A stretch of DNA of 64,000 bases from Stutzerimonas stutzeri (GCF_000219605.1 NC_015740.1:2790001-2854000), one strand, 5' to 3'; shown: positions 11,418-21,518, numbered from the stretch's first letter. A program made the numbers and translations. The notes: generated from the letters alone by a model not told the origin.

Positions 11418-12093
11418 ATGCATTCACCTCAGAACCAGCCATGGAGCGCAGCCAACTGCCGAGCTCCGAAAAATGATCGATCCCCAGGCGCGGCTCGTAC
11501 TGCTGCAGAACATGCAGCGGCTGCGCACCGTAGCCAACCGCAACGCTGTCCACCCCAGCGCGATGAGCCATCTGCAGATCGAACACCGAATCCCCGATCA
11601 TCAGCGCCCGCTCCGGGCGGACACCGCAATGCGCGAGGATCTCGTGAATCATCAGAGGATCAGGCTTGCTTGCCGTTTCATCCGCGCAACGCGTGATATC
11701 GAACAAGTCTTCCCACCCCTGCCCCGCCAGGACGCGATCGAGCCCACGACGCCCTTTGCCGGTCGCCACCGCGAGCAGATAACCGGCCTCGCGGAACTCC
11801 GAGAGTGCTTCGGTGACACCTGGGTACGGCATGGAAGGCTGAGCTTCCAACCCCAGGTAATGTTCACCGTAATGGTGGCGAAACGCCTCGACCCGCGCCG
11901 CATCGACCTGTCCCGGGTACAGCACCTCGACGGCCTCAGGTAGCGCCAGCCCGATGATGCCCTTGACCGCCGTGTCGTCGACTTGCGGCAGGCCACAGGA
12001 CCGAGCTGCAACATGGATCGATTCGACGATACGCCCGATCGAATCGACCAAGGTGCCATCCCAATCGAATATCAGAACCTTGTAGTTACTCAC
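11407..12093 (-). CDS. HAD-IA family phosphatase (Gph-like)
   Basis: This 228-residue cytosolic HAD hydrolase begins with motif [11 protein letters not shown]; motif II lies in [15 protein letters not shown], motif III in [11 protein letters not shown] and motif IV in [15 protein letters not shown]. It resembles phosphoglycolate phosphatases, but the substrate cannot be assigned. The start is GTG 12093: GGAG lies 7 nt upstream, and the codon overlaps the rluC stop (GTGAGTAA), so translation is coupled to rluC. The pairing with rluC and sppA is conserved in Pseudomonas. Confidence 0.9.
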   Translation of the reverse strand: MSNYKVLIFDWDGTLVDSIGRIVESIHVAARSCGLPQVDDTAVKGIIGLALPEAVEVLYPGQVDAARVEAFRHHYGEHYLGLEAQPSMPYPGVTEALSEFREAGYLLAVATGKGRRGLDRVLAGQGWEDLFDITRCADETASKPDPLMIHEILAHCGVRPERALMIGDSVFDLQMAHRAGVDSVAVGYGAQPLHVLQQYEPRLGIDHFSELGSWLRSMAGSEVNAYVG

Positions 12094-13039
12094 CGAGACG
12101 CTCCAGCGTGCGAGCCCACACCTCGTCGACCGGTGCCTCCAGCGACAGCTCCCCGCCATCCGGCAGGGGCACCTTCAGCGCATAGGCATGCAGAAACAGA
12201 CGTTTGCCACCCAACTCGCGAACCTCGCGAGTGAAGTCCTCGTCACCATACTTGCTGTCCCCGGCGATACTGTGCCCCGCATGGCGTGCATGCACACGAA
12301 TCTGGTGTGTACGCCCGGTCACCGGCTTGGCCTCGACCAGCGTCGCGAAATCACCGAAACGACGCAGCACACGAAACAGCGTCAGCGCCTCTTTGCCGTC
12401 CTCGGTCACTTCGACCATGCGCTCTCCGGAACGCAGGGTATTCTTCAGAAGCGGCGCACTGACCTGCTTCTTCGAGGTATCCCAGCGGCCGCGCACCAGC
12501 GCCATGTAACGCTTGTCCACACCGTCGCCACGTAGCGCCTGATGCAAATGGCGCAGCATGCTGCGCTTCTTGGCGACCATCAGCAGGCCGGACGTATCCC
12601 GATCGAGGCGATGGACCAGTTCAAGCTCCTTGGCGTCCGGGCGGAGCTGGCGCAACGCCTCTATCACGCCATAGGACAGCCCGCTGCCGCCGTGCACGGC
12701 GATGCCGGCCGGCTTGTTCAGCACGATGAGCGCCTTGTCCTCGTAGACGATGGCACTCTCCAGCCGCTCCAGCAGCCCCTGGGCCAGCGGCTCGGGCTCG
12801 TCTCGCTCGGCCAGACGCAACGGCGGCACGCGCACGAGATCGCCGGCCTGCAGCTTGTACTCGGGTTTGATCCGCCCCTTGTTCACCCGCACCTCGCCTT
12901 TGCGCAGGATGCGGTAGATCAGCGTCTTGGGAACGCCTCTGAGCTGGGTACGAAGGAAGTTGTCGATGCGCTGGCCGGCAAGTTCCGGCGCGACCTCGAG
13001 TATTTGCACACCGGAGGTCTGGGAGGGGGTATTGGTCAT
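12086..13039 (-). CDS. rluC: 23S rRNA pseudouridine(955/2504/2580) synthase RluC
   Basis: This enzyme isomerises three uridines of 23S rRNA. The 317-residue protein has an N-terminal S4 RNA-binding domain (about residues 15-75, [12 protein letters not shown] and [11 protein letters not shown]) and an RsuA/RluA catalytic domain with the aspartate in [15 protein letters not shown] take ATG 13039 ([10 protein letters not shown]) as the start; an in-frame ATG 36 nt upstream is possible but less like the family. It is divergent from rne, a classic gammaproteobacterial pairing that separates RluC from RluD. Confidence 0.93.
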   Translation of the reverse strand: MTNTPSQTSGVQILEVAPELAGQRIDNFLRTQLRGVPKTLIYRILRKGEVRVNKGRIKPEYKLQAGDLVRVPPLRLAERDEPEPLAQGLLERLESAIVYEDKALIVLNKPAGIAVHGGSGLSYGVIEALRQLRPDAKELELVHRLDRDTSGLLMVAKKRSMLRHLHQALRGDGVDKRYMALVRGRWDTSKKQVSAPLLKNTLRSGERMVEVTEDGKEALTLFRVLRRFGDFATLVEAKPVTGRTHQIRVHARHAGHSIAGDSKYGDEDFTREVRELGGKRLFLHAYALKVPLPDGGELSLEAPVDEVWARTLERLGE

Positions 13040-13066
13040 CGCGGCATCATACCAATTTTCATGGAA

Positions 13067-13095
13067 TTGAAGCACTTAAACATTGCTGTTATAGT
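13067..13095 (+). promoter_or_regulatory. Probable sigma-70 promoter of rne
   Basis: TTGAAG (13067-13072, 4 of 6) and TATAGT (13090-13095, 5 of 6) are separated by exactly 17 nt on the plus strand, directly in the rluC-rne divergent region. Transcription would start near 13102. Confidence 0.65.
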
Positions 13096-13557
13096 CGCGA
13101 ACGCCGCCAAAAGCGGCCAGGTCACGGGAGGCCAATGATACGCCCGCCCTGACTGGCAAAAATGTTCGAGGACGTGAGGCCGTCCGACGGAGCTTCCCTC
13201 AAGTAGCGGTGAAGTTGCGAAACAAGCCTTGAAGACATGATGCGTGCCCCCACTGGGGAATCGCGATAACAACCCGCTCCCCGGATTCTGCGAGCGGCAC
13301 CCGATTTTCAAAGTATGCGTGTTGGGTGGAGATGCACAGCATCGGATTGCGTAGCAAAGGCTTTCACAGACGCTCCATTCCGTCCGCTACCGATGCCTGA
13401 TTCCTCCTCCCGAACCATTGCTTCTGTTCCGACAGCAAGCAGGAGACGTCGTCGCGACGCCGGTCCATTTGGCCGCACATCGCTGGACACTGGAGTGCCT
13501 TACAACCATTCCTGACTCACCTGACACCGACCGCGAGAGTCGTGTGTGCCGAACGCC

Positions 13558-13578
13558 GTTTCCGGATGCCACGGAAAC
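13558..13578 (+). promoter_or_regulatory. Hairpin just upstream of the rne start codon
   Basis: GTTTCCG (13558-13564) pairs perfectly with CGGAAAC (13572-13578) across a 7-nt loop. The 3' arm contains the only purine-rich ribosome-site-like sequence (GGAAA) before ATG 13591, so pairing could limit translation. Confidence 0.5.
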
Positions 13579-13590
13579 CGACGGTACTAC

Positions 13591-16500
13591 ATGAAAAGAA
13601 TGCTAATTAACGCAACTCAGCCTGAAGAGTTGCGTGTCGCACTGGTCGACGGCCAACGCCTGTTCGATCTGGACATCGAATCCGGTGCCCGCGAACAGAA
13701 GAAAGCCAACATCTACAAGGGCAAGATCACCCGCGTCGAGCCCAGTCTCGAAGCCGCCTTCGTTGACTTCGGTGCCGAACGGCACGGCTTCCTCCCCCTC
13801 AAGGAAATCTCCCGCGAGTACTTCAGCAAGTCGCCTGAAGGCCGCGTAAACATCAAGGATGTGCTGCGCGAAGGCCAGGAAGTCATCGTCCAGGTCGAAA
13901 AGGAAGAACGTGGCAACAAGGGTGCGGCCCTGACCACCTTCATCAGCCTCGCCGGCCGTTATCTGGTGCTGATGCCGAACAATCCGCGCGCTGGCGGCAT
14001 TTCGCGCCGCATCGAGGGCGAAGAGCGCAATGAGCTGCGCGAAGCGCTCAATGGCCTGAATATTCCAGCCGACATGGGCCTCATCGTGCGCACCGCCGGC
14101 CTGGGCCGCTCCAGCGAAGAACTGCAGTGCGATCTCGACTACCTGCTGCAGCTCTGGACCGCGGTGAAAGACGCCTCCCAGGATCGCGCCGCGCCATTCC
14201 TGATCTATCAGGAATCCAACGTCATCATTCGCGCCATCCGCGACTACCTGCGCCAGGACATCGGCGAAGTGCTGATCGACAGCGTCGAGGCGCAGGACGA
14301 GGCGCTGAGCTTCATCCAGCAGGTGATGCCGCAGTACGCCAGCAAGATCAAGCTGTACGAAGACAGCGTGCCGCTGTTCAACCGCTTCCAGATCGAAAGC
14401 CAGATCGAAACGGCCTTCCAGCGTGAAGTGAAACTGCCTTCCGGCGGCTCCATCGTCATCGACCCGACCGAAGCCCTGGTGTCCATCGACATCAACTCGG
14501 CGCGCGCCACCAAAGGCGGCGACATCGAAGAGACCGCACTGCAGACCAACCTGGAAGCGGCCGAGGAAATCGCCCGCCAGCTGCGCCTGCGTGACATCGG
14601 CGGTTTGATCGTGATCGACTTCATCGACATGACCCCGGCCAAGAACCAGCGCGCCGTCGAAGAAAAGATGCGCGAAGCGTTGGAAGCCGACCGCGCGCGC
14701 ATTCAGGTCGGCCGCATTTCGCGTTTCGGCCTGCTGGAAATGTCTCGCCAGCGCCTGCGCCCTTCCCTGGGCGAAACCAGCGGCATCGTCTGCCCGCGCT
14801 GTAACGGCCAGGGCATCATCCGCGACGTCGAATCGCTGTCACTGGCGATCCTGCGCCTGATCGAAGAAGAGGCCCTCAAGGATCGCACCGCCGAAGTCCG
14901 CGCCCGCGTGCCCTTCCAGGTCGCGGCGTTCCTGCTCAATGAAAAGCGCAACGCCATCACCAAGATCGAACTGCGCACCCGCGCGCGCATCTTCATCCTG
15001 CCGGACGACCACCTGGAAACGCCGCACTTCGAAGTTCAGCGCCTGCGTGACGACAGCCCGGAGATCATCGCCGGCCAGGCCAGCTACGAAATGAGCCAGA
15101 GCGAGACCGAAGAAGTCCAGCCGGTCAGTTCGACTCGCACCCTGGTTCGCCAGGAGGCCGCGGTCAAGACCGCACCGCAGCGTAGCGCACCCGCCACCAG
15201 CGCCGCGCCGGCGCCTGCGGAAGCGCCCGTGGCCACGCCCGCGCAGGAACCAAGCCTGTTCAAGGGCCTGATCAAATCGCTGGTTGGTCTGTTCGCGGGC
15301 AAGGCCGAAGAGCCCCAGGCCGCGGCGCAAGTGGAGAAGAAGCCGGCATCCGCCCGTCCGCAGCGCAACGACGAGCGCCGCAGCGGCCGTCAACAGAATC
15401 GCCGCCGCGATTCCCGCAATGGGCGTGACGAGGAGCGCAAACCGCGTGAAGAGCGTCAGCCGCGTGAAGAACGGCAACCCCGCGAGGAGCGCCAGGCTCG
15501 CGAAGAACGTCAGCCGCGTGAAGAGCGCCAGCCACGCCCGCCGCGCGAGGAGCGCAAGCCCCGCGAGCAGGCAGAGGCCGCTGAAGCCCAGCCACGTCGC
15601 GAGCGTGCCCCGCGAGAAGAGCGCAAGCCCCGCGAAGAGCGCAAGCGTGAACTGCGTGCTCCTATCGACGAAGCACCGACAGTAGCGCAGGAGGAGCAGG
15701 CCGAGCGCCAGCCCCGCGAGCCCCGCGCCCCGCGCGAAGAGCGCAAGCCGCGCGCCGAACAGCAGGCTGCGCCTGCGGATGAACTGCTGCAGCAGGCCCT
15801 GGAAATCGGCGAGACCGAAGATGCTCAGGAAGCCAACGAAGGCGCGGAAGGCAACGACAGCGAGCGACCACGTCGTCGCTCCCGTGGTCAGCGTCGTCGC
15901 AGCAACCGTCGCGAACGCCAGCGCGATGCCAACGGCAACGAAATCGAAGACGCCGACGAGAGCAATGCCCCGGTGAAGACCGAGGAAATCGCCATCGCCG
16001 CTACTGCCGCCGCCCTGGCCGCGAACACCGCCGACACCGAAGCCGCGCCCCAGGCGACGCTGGCCGAAGACACGGTGATTCAGACCAGCAGCGAAGGCGT
16101 CGCTACGATCGTCGAACACGCGCCAGTCGCCCAGCCTGCTGCGAGCGAAGGCATCGACGAGCGCAAAGCCAGCGAAGAACCTGCACCAGCCGAGGCGCCG
16201 ACCGATATTCCGGTACAGCCGGCCGAGGAAGCGCCGCAAGAGGTAGCGCAGGTCGCCCAGCCGGAAGCAGCGCCCCAGCCCGTCCCGGAGCCTATTGTCG
16301 AGAAGCCCGAAGCGACACTGGCTGCCACCCCGACGCTGACGCCGAGCGGCCGCGCACCGAACGATCCGCGCGAGGTTCGTCGCCGTCAACGCGAAGCCGA
16401 GCGCCTGGCCAAGGAGGCAGCTGAAGCCGAAGCCAAGGCCGCAGCGGAGCAACCGCTGGCGAGCCCTGAGATCGTCGCCAGCGAGCCGGTCGTGGACACG

Positions 16501-16758
16501 CAGCCGGAGCTGCCCGTCGCTCAGCAGGCAGCAGACGCTCAGCCCGAGCAGACGATAGAGCCTGTGCCTGCCCAGCAGCAGCCCGCAGTGGAGCAACAGT
16601 CGACCGAACTGGTTGCCGAGCAAGTGCCTGCCGACGATGCAAGCGAGCACAAGCCGGTAGCGCCAGCACTCGACGAGGCGCCTCAGCCTGCTGCCGAGGA
16701 ATCGGAGCAGCCTGCTCAAGGCACCGAACCGGACAACCGTGAGAAGCCGCAAGGCTAA
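13591..16758 (+). CDS. rne: Ribonuclease E
   Basis: RNase E is the essential endonuclease of mRNA decay and rRNA/tRNA processing and scaffolds the degradosome. The 1055-residue protein starts [20 protein letters not shown]. Domains in order: an S1 RNA-binding domain within about residues 35-120, 5'-sensor and DNase-I-like catalytic parts with metal-binding aspartates in [11 protein letters not shown] and [12 protein letters not shown], and the Zn-link CPRC at 401-404. From about residue 530 it is disordered: alternating arginine-rich REER-type repeats (about 613-722) and Ala/Pro/Glu-rich stretches, where degradosome partners normally bind. An in-frame ATG at 13546 is not the start. A strong terminator follows. 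Confidence 0.97.
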   Translation: MKRMLINATQPEELRVALVDGQRLFDLDIESGAREQKKANIYKGKITRVEPSLEAAFVDFGAERHGFLPLKEISREYFSKSPEGRVNIKDVLREGQEVIVQVEKEERGNKGAALTTFISLAGRYLVLMPNNPRAGGISRRIEGEERNELREALNGLNIPADMGLIVRTAGLGRSSEELQCDLDYLLQLWTAVKDASQDRAAPFLIYQESNVIIRAIRDYLRQDIGEVLIDSVEAQDEALSFIQQVMPQYASKIKLYEDSVPLFNRFQIESQIETAFQREVKLPSGGSIVIDPTEALVSIDINSARATKGGDIEETALQTNLEAAEEIARQLRLRDIGGLIVIDFIDMTPAKNQRAVEEKMREALEADRARIQVGRISRFGLLEMSRQRLRPSLGETSGIVCPRCNGQGIIRDVESLSLAILRLIEEEALKDRTAEVRARVPFQVAAFLLNEKRNAITKIELRTRARIFILPDDHLETPHFEVQRLRDDSPEIIAGQASYEMSQSETEEVQPVSSTRTLVRQEAAVKTAPQRSAPATSAAPAPAEAPVATPAQEPSLFKGLIKSLVGLFAGKAEEPQAAAQVEKKPASARPQRNDERRSGRQQNRRRDSRNGRDEERKPREERQPREERQPREERQAREERQPREERQPRPPREERKPREQAEAAEAQPRRERAPREERKPREERKRELRAPIDEAPTVAQEEQAERQPREPRAPREERKPRAEQQAAPADELLQQALEIGETEDAQEANEGAEGNDSERPRRRSRGQRRRSNRRERQRDANGNEIEDADESNAPVKTEEIAIAATAAALAANTADTEAAPQATLAEDTVIQTSSEGVATIVEHAPVAQPAASEGIDERKASEEPAPAEAPTDIPVQPAEEAPQEVAQVAQPEAAPQPVPEPIVEKPEATLAATPTLTPSGRAPNDPREVRRRQREAERLAKEAAEAEAKAAAEQPLASPEIVASEPVVDTQPELPVAQQAADAQPEQTIEPVPAQQQPAVEQQSTELVAEQVPADDASEHKPVAPALDEAPQPAAEESEQPAQGTEPDNREKPQG
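13611..13634 (+). promoter_or_regulatory. Perfect 8-bp hairpin within the first codons of rne
   Basis: CGCAACTC (13611-13618) pairs with GAGTTGCG (13627-13634) across an 8-nt loop inside codons 7-15. The first codons use AAA, AGA, CTA, ATT and AAC, unlike the GC-ending usage of the rest of the gene. From memory, E. coli rne has nearly the same nucleotides here, which suggests RNA-level constraint. Confidence 0.5.
15431..15753 (+). repeat. Arg/Glu-rich coding repeats in the RNase E tail
   Basis: A six-residue unit of the form PREERQ or PREERK recurs about a dozen times with small variations inside rne. The DNA units (for example CGTGAAGAGCGTCAGC) are imperfect and in frame, so they form a translated low-complexity segment rather than a CRISPR or intergenic repeat. 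The arginine density fits an RNA-binding region. Confidence 0.7.
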
Positions 16759-16773
16759 GCGGCACGGGTGTTG

Positions 16774-16808
16774 AAAAAGGGATGCTTCGGCATCTCTTTT
16801 TTTGTTTT
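16774..16808. terminator. Bidirectional intrinsic terminator between rne and murB
   Basis: GGGATGC and GCATCTC form a 7-bp stem with a TTCG tetraloop. It is followed by a long T run on the plus strand and preceded by A5, giving T5 for minus-strand transcripts. It therefore ends rne and could also end the murB operon. The remaining bases to 16979 show nothing clear. Confidence 0.88.
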
Positions 16809-16979
16809 CGTCCAGCCCTGAGGATGCGTTGCATCTAGCTCTAGCGCAGAGGAGCCCCGGCGAACGTAGCGGCAGATACAAGAACGCCCGTTGCATTGCA
16901 TCGGGCGTCAGGTACCGCTATCTCATTGGGACCGGCGAACGTTGCCCATCCAGGCCGGTTCCAGGCCATCGACCACCGA

Positions 16980-17999
16980 TCAGAGCACGTTCGGCTCGAT
17001 TTCCAGGCAGACATCGAAGCGTTCGAGCACGTCGGCCTGGATCCGTCGCGCCAGCTCCAGCAGCTGCTCGCCGGTAGCCTGTCCATGGTTCACCAGCACC
17101 AGCGCCTGCAGCCGATGAACGCCGGCGTCGCCATCGCGAAACCCCTTCCAGCCAGCTCTTTCGATCAGCCAGCCGGCAGCGAGCTTTACCAAGCCAGCGT
17201 CCTGCGGATAGGCGACAAGATCGGGATAAGCCGCGCGAAGTGCATGCGCCGTCTCGGCGCTCACCAGCGGATTCTTGAAGAAACTCCCGGCATTGCCCAG
17301 CTCCCGCGGGTCCGGCAGCTTTTCACTGCGAATGGCGCTGACCGCACGGCTGACATCCACAGCCGTGGGCTCGACGATCCCCTGCTCCGCCAGCCACTGG
17401 CGGATCGGGCCGTATTCGAGATGCAACGGGGCCTGGCGGCGCAGAGCGAAACGCACCCGCAGGATCAGATAGCGCCCCGGCATCTGCTTGAAAACGCTGT
17501 CGCGATAGGCGAATGCGCAGTCGGCCAGCGCGAAGTCCCGAAGCGCCCCGGTTTCGATATCCAGCGCCGTGAGACCGGAGAAGACATCCTTGATCTCGAC
17601 CCCATAGGCACCGATGTTCTGAATCGGTGAAGCGCCCACGGTCCCGGGGATCAGGCTCAGGTTTTCCAGCCCCATCAGGCCCTGCTCCAGACTCCAGAGC
17701 ACGAAGGGATGCCAGGGCTCCCCGGCCTCCACCTCGACGATCACCTGAGCGGCCGACTCGTCGATGATCCGCTTGCCTCGACTGGCCATGTGCAGCACCA
17801 GGGCCGGCACATCGCGAGTCAGTAGCAGGTTGCTTCCGCCACCGAGCGGCAGAAGCGGCACCCCAAGCTGGCGCGCACGGGCAATCGCCTCATACACATC
17901 GGCATCACTGAGCGCCTCGGCGAAATATTGGGCACGCTGGTCTACGGCAAAGGTGTTGAATGGCTTGAGGGAGCGGTTTGCTTCTATGGTAAGGCTCAC
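16980..17999 (-). CDS. murB: UDP-N-acetylenolpyruvoylglucosamine reductase
   Basis: This FAD enzyme reduces UDP-GlcNAc-enolpyruvate to UDP-MurNAc in peptidoglycan synthesis. The 339 residues match the type I E. coli class. The FAD-binding PLGGGSNLLL, the IPGTVGASPIQNIGAYGVE segment and the catalytic serine in GNAGSFFKNP are visible. The start is GTG 17999, overlapping the ptpA stop as GTGA, so the two are translationally coupled. It is the last gene of the lpxK-ycaR-kdsB-ptpA-murB group. Confidence 0.95.
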   Translation of the reverse strand: MSLTIEANRSLKPFNTFAVDQRAQYFAEALSDADVYEAIARARQLGVPLLPLGGGSNLLLTRDVPALVLHMASRGKRIIDESAAQVIVEVEAGEPWHPFVLWSLEQGLMGLENLSLIPGTVGASPIQNIGAYGVEIKDVFSGLTALDIETGALRDFALADCAFAYRDSVFKQMPGRYLILRVRFALRRQAPLHLEYGPIRQWLAEQGIVEPTAVDVSRAVSAIRSEKLPDPRELGNAGSFFKNPLVSAETAHALRAAYPDLVAYPQDAGLVKLAAGWLIERAGWKGFRDGDAGVHRLQALVLVNHGQATGEQLLELARRIQADVLERFDVCLEIEPNVL

Positions 18000-18463
18000 A
18001 GTCGCCCCTTTATCTCGGCGAGCAGCGCATCACTGGCCTCTTCGATGAGATTCAGCACGTTGTCGAAGCCGTCTGCTTCGCCATAGTAAGGGTCGGGCAC
18101 TACGTCGCAGCCAAGCCCGTAGCGACGCAGCAGCAGGTCGACTTCCGCCTTGGCGCCGTGTTTCGGGCGCAGAGCCTGCAGCCGTGCCAGATTGTCGTGA
18201 TCCATTGCCAGGATGAGATCGAAGCGCTGGAAGTCCGCAATGGAAACCTGCCGGGCGCGCAAGGCGTCGAGCCTGTAACCACGCCGTCTCGCCGCCTCGC
18301 ACGCCCGCTGGTCTGGCGCCTTGCCGACATGCCAGTCGCCGGTTCCGGCGGAATCGATCTCGACTCGCGCGCCAAGGCCGGCCTGCTCGATCCGCTGGCG
18401 AAACACACCCTCGGCCGTGGGCGAACGGCAGATATTGCCCATGCAGACGAACAGCACCTTCAT
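17996..18463 (-). CDS. ptpA: Low-molecular-weight protein-tyrosine phosphatase
   Basis: The 155-residue protein begins with the LMW-PTP P-loop, FVCMGNICRSPTAEG (CX5R active site from residue 7), and has the general-acid aspartate in VPDPYYGEADGF. It dephosphorylates phosphotyrosine; in this operon position (kdsB-ptp-murB) it is conserved in Pseudomonas, but its physiological substrate is unclear. The frame is open far upstream, but ATG 18463 just after the kdsB stop gives the family start. The symbol is a family name only. Confidence 0.92.
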   Translation of the reverse strand: MKVLFVCMGNICRSPTAEGVFRQRIEQAGLGARVEIDSAGTGDWHVGKAPDQRACEAARRRGYRLDALRARQVSIADFQRFDLILAMDHDNLARLQALRPKHGAKAEVDLLLRRYGLGCDVVPDPYYGEADGFDNVLNLIEEASDALLAEIKGRL

Positions 18464-18464
18464 G

Positions 18465-19229
18465 TCAGCCACCCAGCAAACGGCGAACCCGATCCAGGTC
18501 CTCAGCCGTGTCGACCCCGGCGGGAGGAGTTTCGACGGCATCGGCAACATGGATGCGCCGCCCATGCCAGAGCGCACGCAGCTGCTCCAGACACTCCGTA
18601 TCCTCCAGCCAGCACGGGCCCCAGGACACGAAGTCGGCCAGGAATTCAGCACGGTAGGCATAGATGCCGATGTGCCGCCGGTAAGGGACTCCGGGCGGTA
18701 GCTGGCTGCGGTCCACGGCAAAGCTGTCACGCGCCCAGGGCAGCGGCGCTCGGCTGAAGGTCAGCGCCAGGCCGTTGATATCCGAGAGCACCTTGACAAC
18801 ATTGGGATTGAACAGCGCCTGAGCATCCGCCAAAGGTTCGGCCAGCGTAGCGATGGCAGCCTCCGGATGGTCCGCCAGATTGGCGGCGACCTGGTCGATT
18901 ACAGCCGGCGGAATCATCGGCTCGTCGCCCTGCACGTTGACCACGATGGCATCGCCAGGCAGCCCAAGCTGCTCGGCCACCTCGGCCAAACGATCGGTGC
19001 CGGAGTTATGCTCGGCGCGGGTCAGCACGACCTCTGCGCCAAACGCTGTGCAGGCATCGACGATGCGCTGATCATCAGTGGCAATCACTACACGCTGAGC
19101 CGCGCTCTTGCGCGCCTGCTCCCAGACGTGTCGGATCATCGGCTTGCCGGCGATGTCCTGCAGCGGCTTGCCGGGCAATCGGGTCGATGCGTAGCGGGCC
19201 GGAATGACGACGGTATAGGCGGTGCTCAT
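18465..19229 (-). CDS. kdsB: 3-deoxy-manno-octulosonate cytidylyltransferase
   Basis: KdsB activates Kdo to CMP-Kdo for lipopolysaccharide inner-core synthesis. The 254-residue product has the N-terminal nucleotide-binding signature [17 protein letters not shown], the [13 protein letters not shown] motif and the [11 protein letters not shown] segment. It starts at ATG 19229, overlapping the ycaR stop by 4 nt, and ends 1 nt before ptpA. It works with lpxK in the same operon to supply LPS. Confidence 0.96.
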   Translation of the reverse strand: MSTAYTVVIPARYASTRLPGKPLQDIAGKPMIRHVWEQARKSAAQRVVIATDDQRIVDACTAFGAEVVLTRAEHNSGTDRLAEVAEQLGLPGDAIVVNVQGDEPMIPPAVIDQVAANLADHPEAAIATLAEPLADAQALFNPNVVKVLSDINGLALTFSRAPLPWARDSFAVDRSQLPPGVPYRRHIGIYAYRAEFLADFVSWGPCWLEDTECLEQLRALWHGRRIHVADAVETPPAGVDTAEDLDRVRRLLGG

Positions 19230-19411
19230 TTGTCCAGACGCTCATCCACATCCAGAGTACGCGCTTCGCTCTCGAGCATTACCGGGATGCCGTCACGCAC
19301 GGGAAAGGCCAGGCCATCGGCCTTGCAGATCAGTTCCGACTTGTCCTCGGCGAGCTTCAACGGCCCCTTGCATAGTGGGCAGGCCAGAATGTCGAGCAGT
19401 TTGGTATCCAT
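19226..19411 (-). CDS. ycaR: Trm112 family protein YcaR
   Basis: The 61-residue protein has the compact zinc-ribbon-like fold signature [16 protein letters not shown] near the start and the [17 protein letters not shown] segment of the Trm112/UPF0434 family. Only the first CxxC is present, which is usual for the bacterial form. The function is unknown; its location between lpxK and kdsB is conserved in many gammaproteobacteria. It overlaps kdsB by 4 nt. Confidence 0.92.
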   Translation of the reverse strand: MDTKLLDILACPLCKGPLKLAEDKSELICKADGLAFPVRDGIPVMLESEARTLDVDERLDK

Positions 19412-19456
19412 GCGCAGTCCTTGGAAGCGATCGACCGCGGCGGCAGGTCGAGCGGC

Positions 19457-20461
19457 TTAAGAGAGATCGGGCAGCAATCGCGCCAGCTGATCGTCGAACC
19501 AGGTTACGAACGCCGTGGAGGGCACGGCCTGCACCTGCAGATACGACCAACCCGGGGGTGCGAACGCCCGGCATTTCACCGCGTCCTTCTCGGTCATCAC
19601 CAGTGGCAGCTCGGGGCTGAACTTCAGCTGCTCCGGGCTGTAATCGGCGTGATCGGCGAAGGCGTGCGGAATCGGTCGCCAGTGTAGCGTCTCGAGCGTG
19701 TCGAAGAAACGCTGCGGGTTGCCGATACCCGCCACCGCATGCAACTGCTGGCCGGCCGGGTAGTGATCCAGCGGCCAACGTCGACCGGTACTCAGCTCGA
19801 CCAGGCCAACCGGCTGAAGGCTGAACGCATACCCTTCGACGGTATCGGCGGCGGCGCCGTTGAACAGTACGGCATCCACCTCGCCAAGCCGCTCAGGCGG
19901 CTCACGCAGGGGGCCAGCCGGCAGGCAGCGGCCGTTGCCAAGCCCACGCGCGGCATCGATCAGCACCAGTTCGAGATCGCGCGCCAGACGGTAGTGCTGC
20001 AGACCGTCGTCGGAGAGGATCAGATCGAGCGGCTCCTGCTCGAGCAGAGCACGAACGGCGCGCGCGCGATCAGGATCGATCATCAACGGAACCCCCGTAC
20101 GCTGAACGATCAGCAGAGGCTCATCGCCGCAGTGCTGTGCCGGGTGCTCGGCGCGAACCCGCCACGGCAGCGTCGGGGGCTCGGCAGCGTAGCCACGGCT
20201 GACGACCCCGACACGCAGCCCGCGACGTTGACAGTGTTCGATCAACCAGAGGATCAGCGGCGTCTTGCCCGTGCCACCGACGGTGATGTTACCGACGACG
20301 ACAACCGGAACAGGAGCACGATAGGAGGTGTTCGGATCTTCGAGGAAACGCCGGCGCCTGGCTTCGACCACTCGCCGGTACAGCAGCTCCAGGGGCGCCA
20401 GCAGACACAAAGCCGGATGCCCCTGATACCAGGCACGTTGCAGGCGCTCGGCGACGGACAT
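19457..20461 (-). CDS. lpxK: Tetraacyldisaccharide 4'-kinase
   Basis: LpxK phosphorylates the 4' position of the lipid A disaccharide precursor at the inner membrane. The 334-residue length is typical; an extended Walker [20 protein letters not shown], lies near residue 55. Other conserved parts are VISRGY-like [18 protein letters not shown] and [23 protein letters not shown]. Its ATG shares one base with the exbD stop (TGATG), so expression is coupled to the exbBD pair. Confidence 0.96.
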   Translation of the reverse strand: MSVAERLQRAWYQGHPALCLLAPLELLYRRVVEARRRRFLEDPNTSYRAPVPVVVVGNITVGGTGKTPLILWLIEHCQRRGLRVGVVSRGYAAEPPTLPWRVRAEHPAQHCGDEPLLIVQRTGVPLMIDPDRARAVRALLEQEPLDLILSDDGLQHYRLARDLELVLIDAARGLGNGRCLPAGPLREPPERLGEVDAVLFNGAAADTVEGYAFSLQPVGLVELSTGRRWPLDHYPAGQQLHAVAGIGNPQRFFDTLETLHWRPIPHAFADHADYSPEQLKFSPELPLVMTEKDAVKCRAFAPPGWSYLQVQAVPSTAFVTWFDDQLARLLPDLS

Positions 20462-20889
20462 CAGGGCGACGCCTGCGCCTCGACCGTGGTGATCCGCAGC
20501 TGGGCGAAGCCGAGCTTGCCTGCGGCATCCATCGCCGTGATGACCGCCTGGTGCGGCGTCTTGCCATCGGCGCTGATGACCATCGGCAACCGGTTGTCGC
20601 CGCCGGACTCCTTGCTCAGCGCGGCCATCAGCGAATTCAGATCGCTCTTGAGCAGCGCCTTGCCATTGAGCGAATAATTGCCAGCCACATCGATCAGCAC
20701 TTCCAGCTGGCGAACCTCGGCATCCTGAGGCGGTGTGCCGCTGGCCGCTTCTGGCAGGTCGACCTTGAGCTGCGTTTCACGGGTGAAGGTGGTGGTGACC
20801 ACGAAGAACAGGAGCAGGATGAACACCACGTCGATCAGCGGTGCGAGTCCGATCTCCACGTTCTCCCGGGGTTTGCGACGGAATTTCAC
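20461..20889 (-). CDS. exbD: ExbD/TolR family energy-transducing protein
   Basis: The 142-residue protein has a short cytoplasmic N-terminus ([10 protein letters not shown]), one membrane helix ([20 protein letters not shown]) with the essential aspartate typical of ExbD/TolR, and a periplasmic domain. With the upstream exbB it forms a proton-driven stator-type channel. The start is GTG 20889, overlapping the exbB stop as GTGA. No tonB or tolA is adjacent; the genes are next to lpxK instead. Whether it energises TonB transport or another process is undetermined. Confidence 0.9.
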   Translation of the reverse strand: MKFRRKPRENVEIGLAPLIDVVFILLLFFVVTTTFTRETQLKVDLPEAASGTPPQDAEVRQLEVLIDVAGNYSLNGKALLKSDLNSLMAALSKESGGDNRLPMVISADGKTPHQAVITAMDAAGKLGFAQLRITTVEAQASP

Positions 20890-21518
20890 GCCTTCTCCTC
20901 ACCGAGATCGACATCGCGGTCGCCCTGCACCACTTCCACCAGCTTGATCGCCTCCTGCTCCATGCCGACGACGAGTTCGTCGACGCGACGCTGCAGGAAA
21001 CGATGGAAGAACAGCGCGGGGATACCGACCATCAAGCCCGCAGCGGTGGTGATCAGCGCCTTGGCGATGCCTCCTGCGAGAAGCGGTGCGTTGGCCATGC
21101 CCGAGCCCATGAAGGCACTGAAGATTTCGATCATGCCCAGCACGGTCCCCAGCAGACCGAGCAAGGGTGCAATGCCGGCGATGGTGCCCAGGGCGTTGAG
21201 ATAGCGCTCCAGATCGTGAACGACGCGGGCGGCGGCCTCCTCGATGCACTCCTTCATGATCTCGCGACCACGCTTGGAATTGCTCAGGCCGGCGGCGAGG
21301 ATCTCACCCAGCGGGGAGTCGGCGCGCAGCTCCTTGAGTTTCTGGTTGCTGAGCTTCTTGTCCTTGATCCACTTCCAGACCTGGCCTAGCAGATGCGGAG
21401 GTGTGACACGGCTCGGACGCAGCGTCCATAGGCGCTCGGCGATGATGCCGGCGGCTGCGATGGAACACAGGATGATTGGCAGCATTATCCAGCCGCCTGC
21501 TTTGACCAGCTCCCACAC
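20886..21518 (-). CDS. exbB: MotA/TolQ/ExbB proton channel family protein
   Basis: The 210-residue product has three hydrophobic segments: near residues 10-27 (GGWIMLPIILCSIAAAGIIA), around 110-135 (GIAPLLGLLGTVLGMIEIF) and around 150-175. The GLLGTVLGM motif is the family signature of the pore helix. It pairs with ExbD to use the proton motive force. The pair leads the group exbB-exbD-lpxK-ycaR-kdsB-ptpA-murB on the minus strand, 71 bp after comEC. Confidence 0.92.
   Translation of the reverse strand: MWELVKAGGWIMLPIILCSIAAAGIIAERLWTLRPSRVTPPHLLGQVWKWIKDKKLSNQKLKELRADSPLGEILAAGLSNSKRGREIMKECIEEAAARVVHDLERYLNALGTIAGIAPLLGLLGTVLGMIEIFSAFMGSGMANAPLLAGGIAKALITTAAGLMVGIPALFFHRFLQRRVDELVVGMEQEAIKLVEVVQGDRDVDLGEEKA

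Larger units (their letters stand above)
13040..13590 (+). other. Long 5' leader of rne
   Basis: This 551-bp stretch has no convincing gene. It holds the predicted rne promoter at 13067-13095 and then an mRNA leader of about 490 nt. Local inverted repeats include GGACG/CGTCC near 13170-13186 and a hairpin at 13558-13578 just before the start codon. RNase E genes are typically autoregulated through such leaders; that this leader does so is inference. Confidence 0.6.

Noticed and set aside
15431..15753. Short regular repeats resembling a CRISPR array
   Set aside because: Units are imperfect, about 18 bp, contiguous without spacers and in frame within rne.
14839..16896. 685-codon open frame on the minus strand over rne
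   Set aside because: It mirrors the Arg/Glu-rich coding repeats of rne, yields Leu/Arg/Gly-rich low-complexity protein, has no family motif and crosses the rne terminator.
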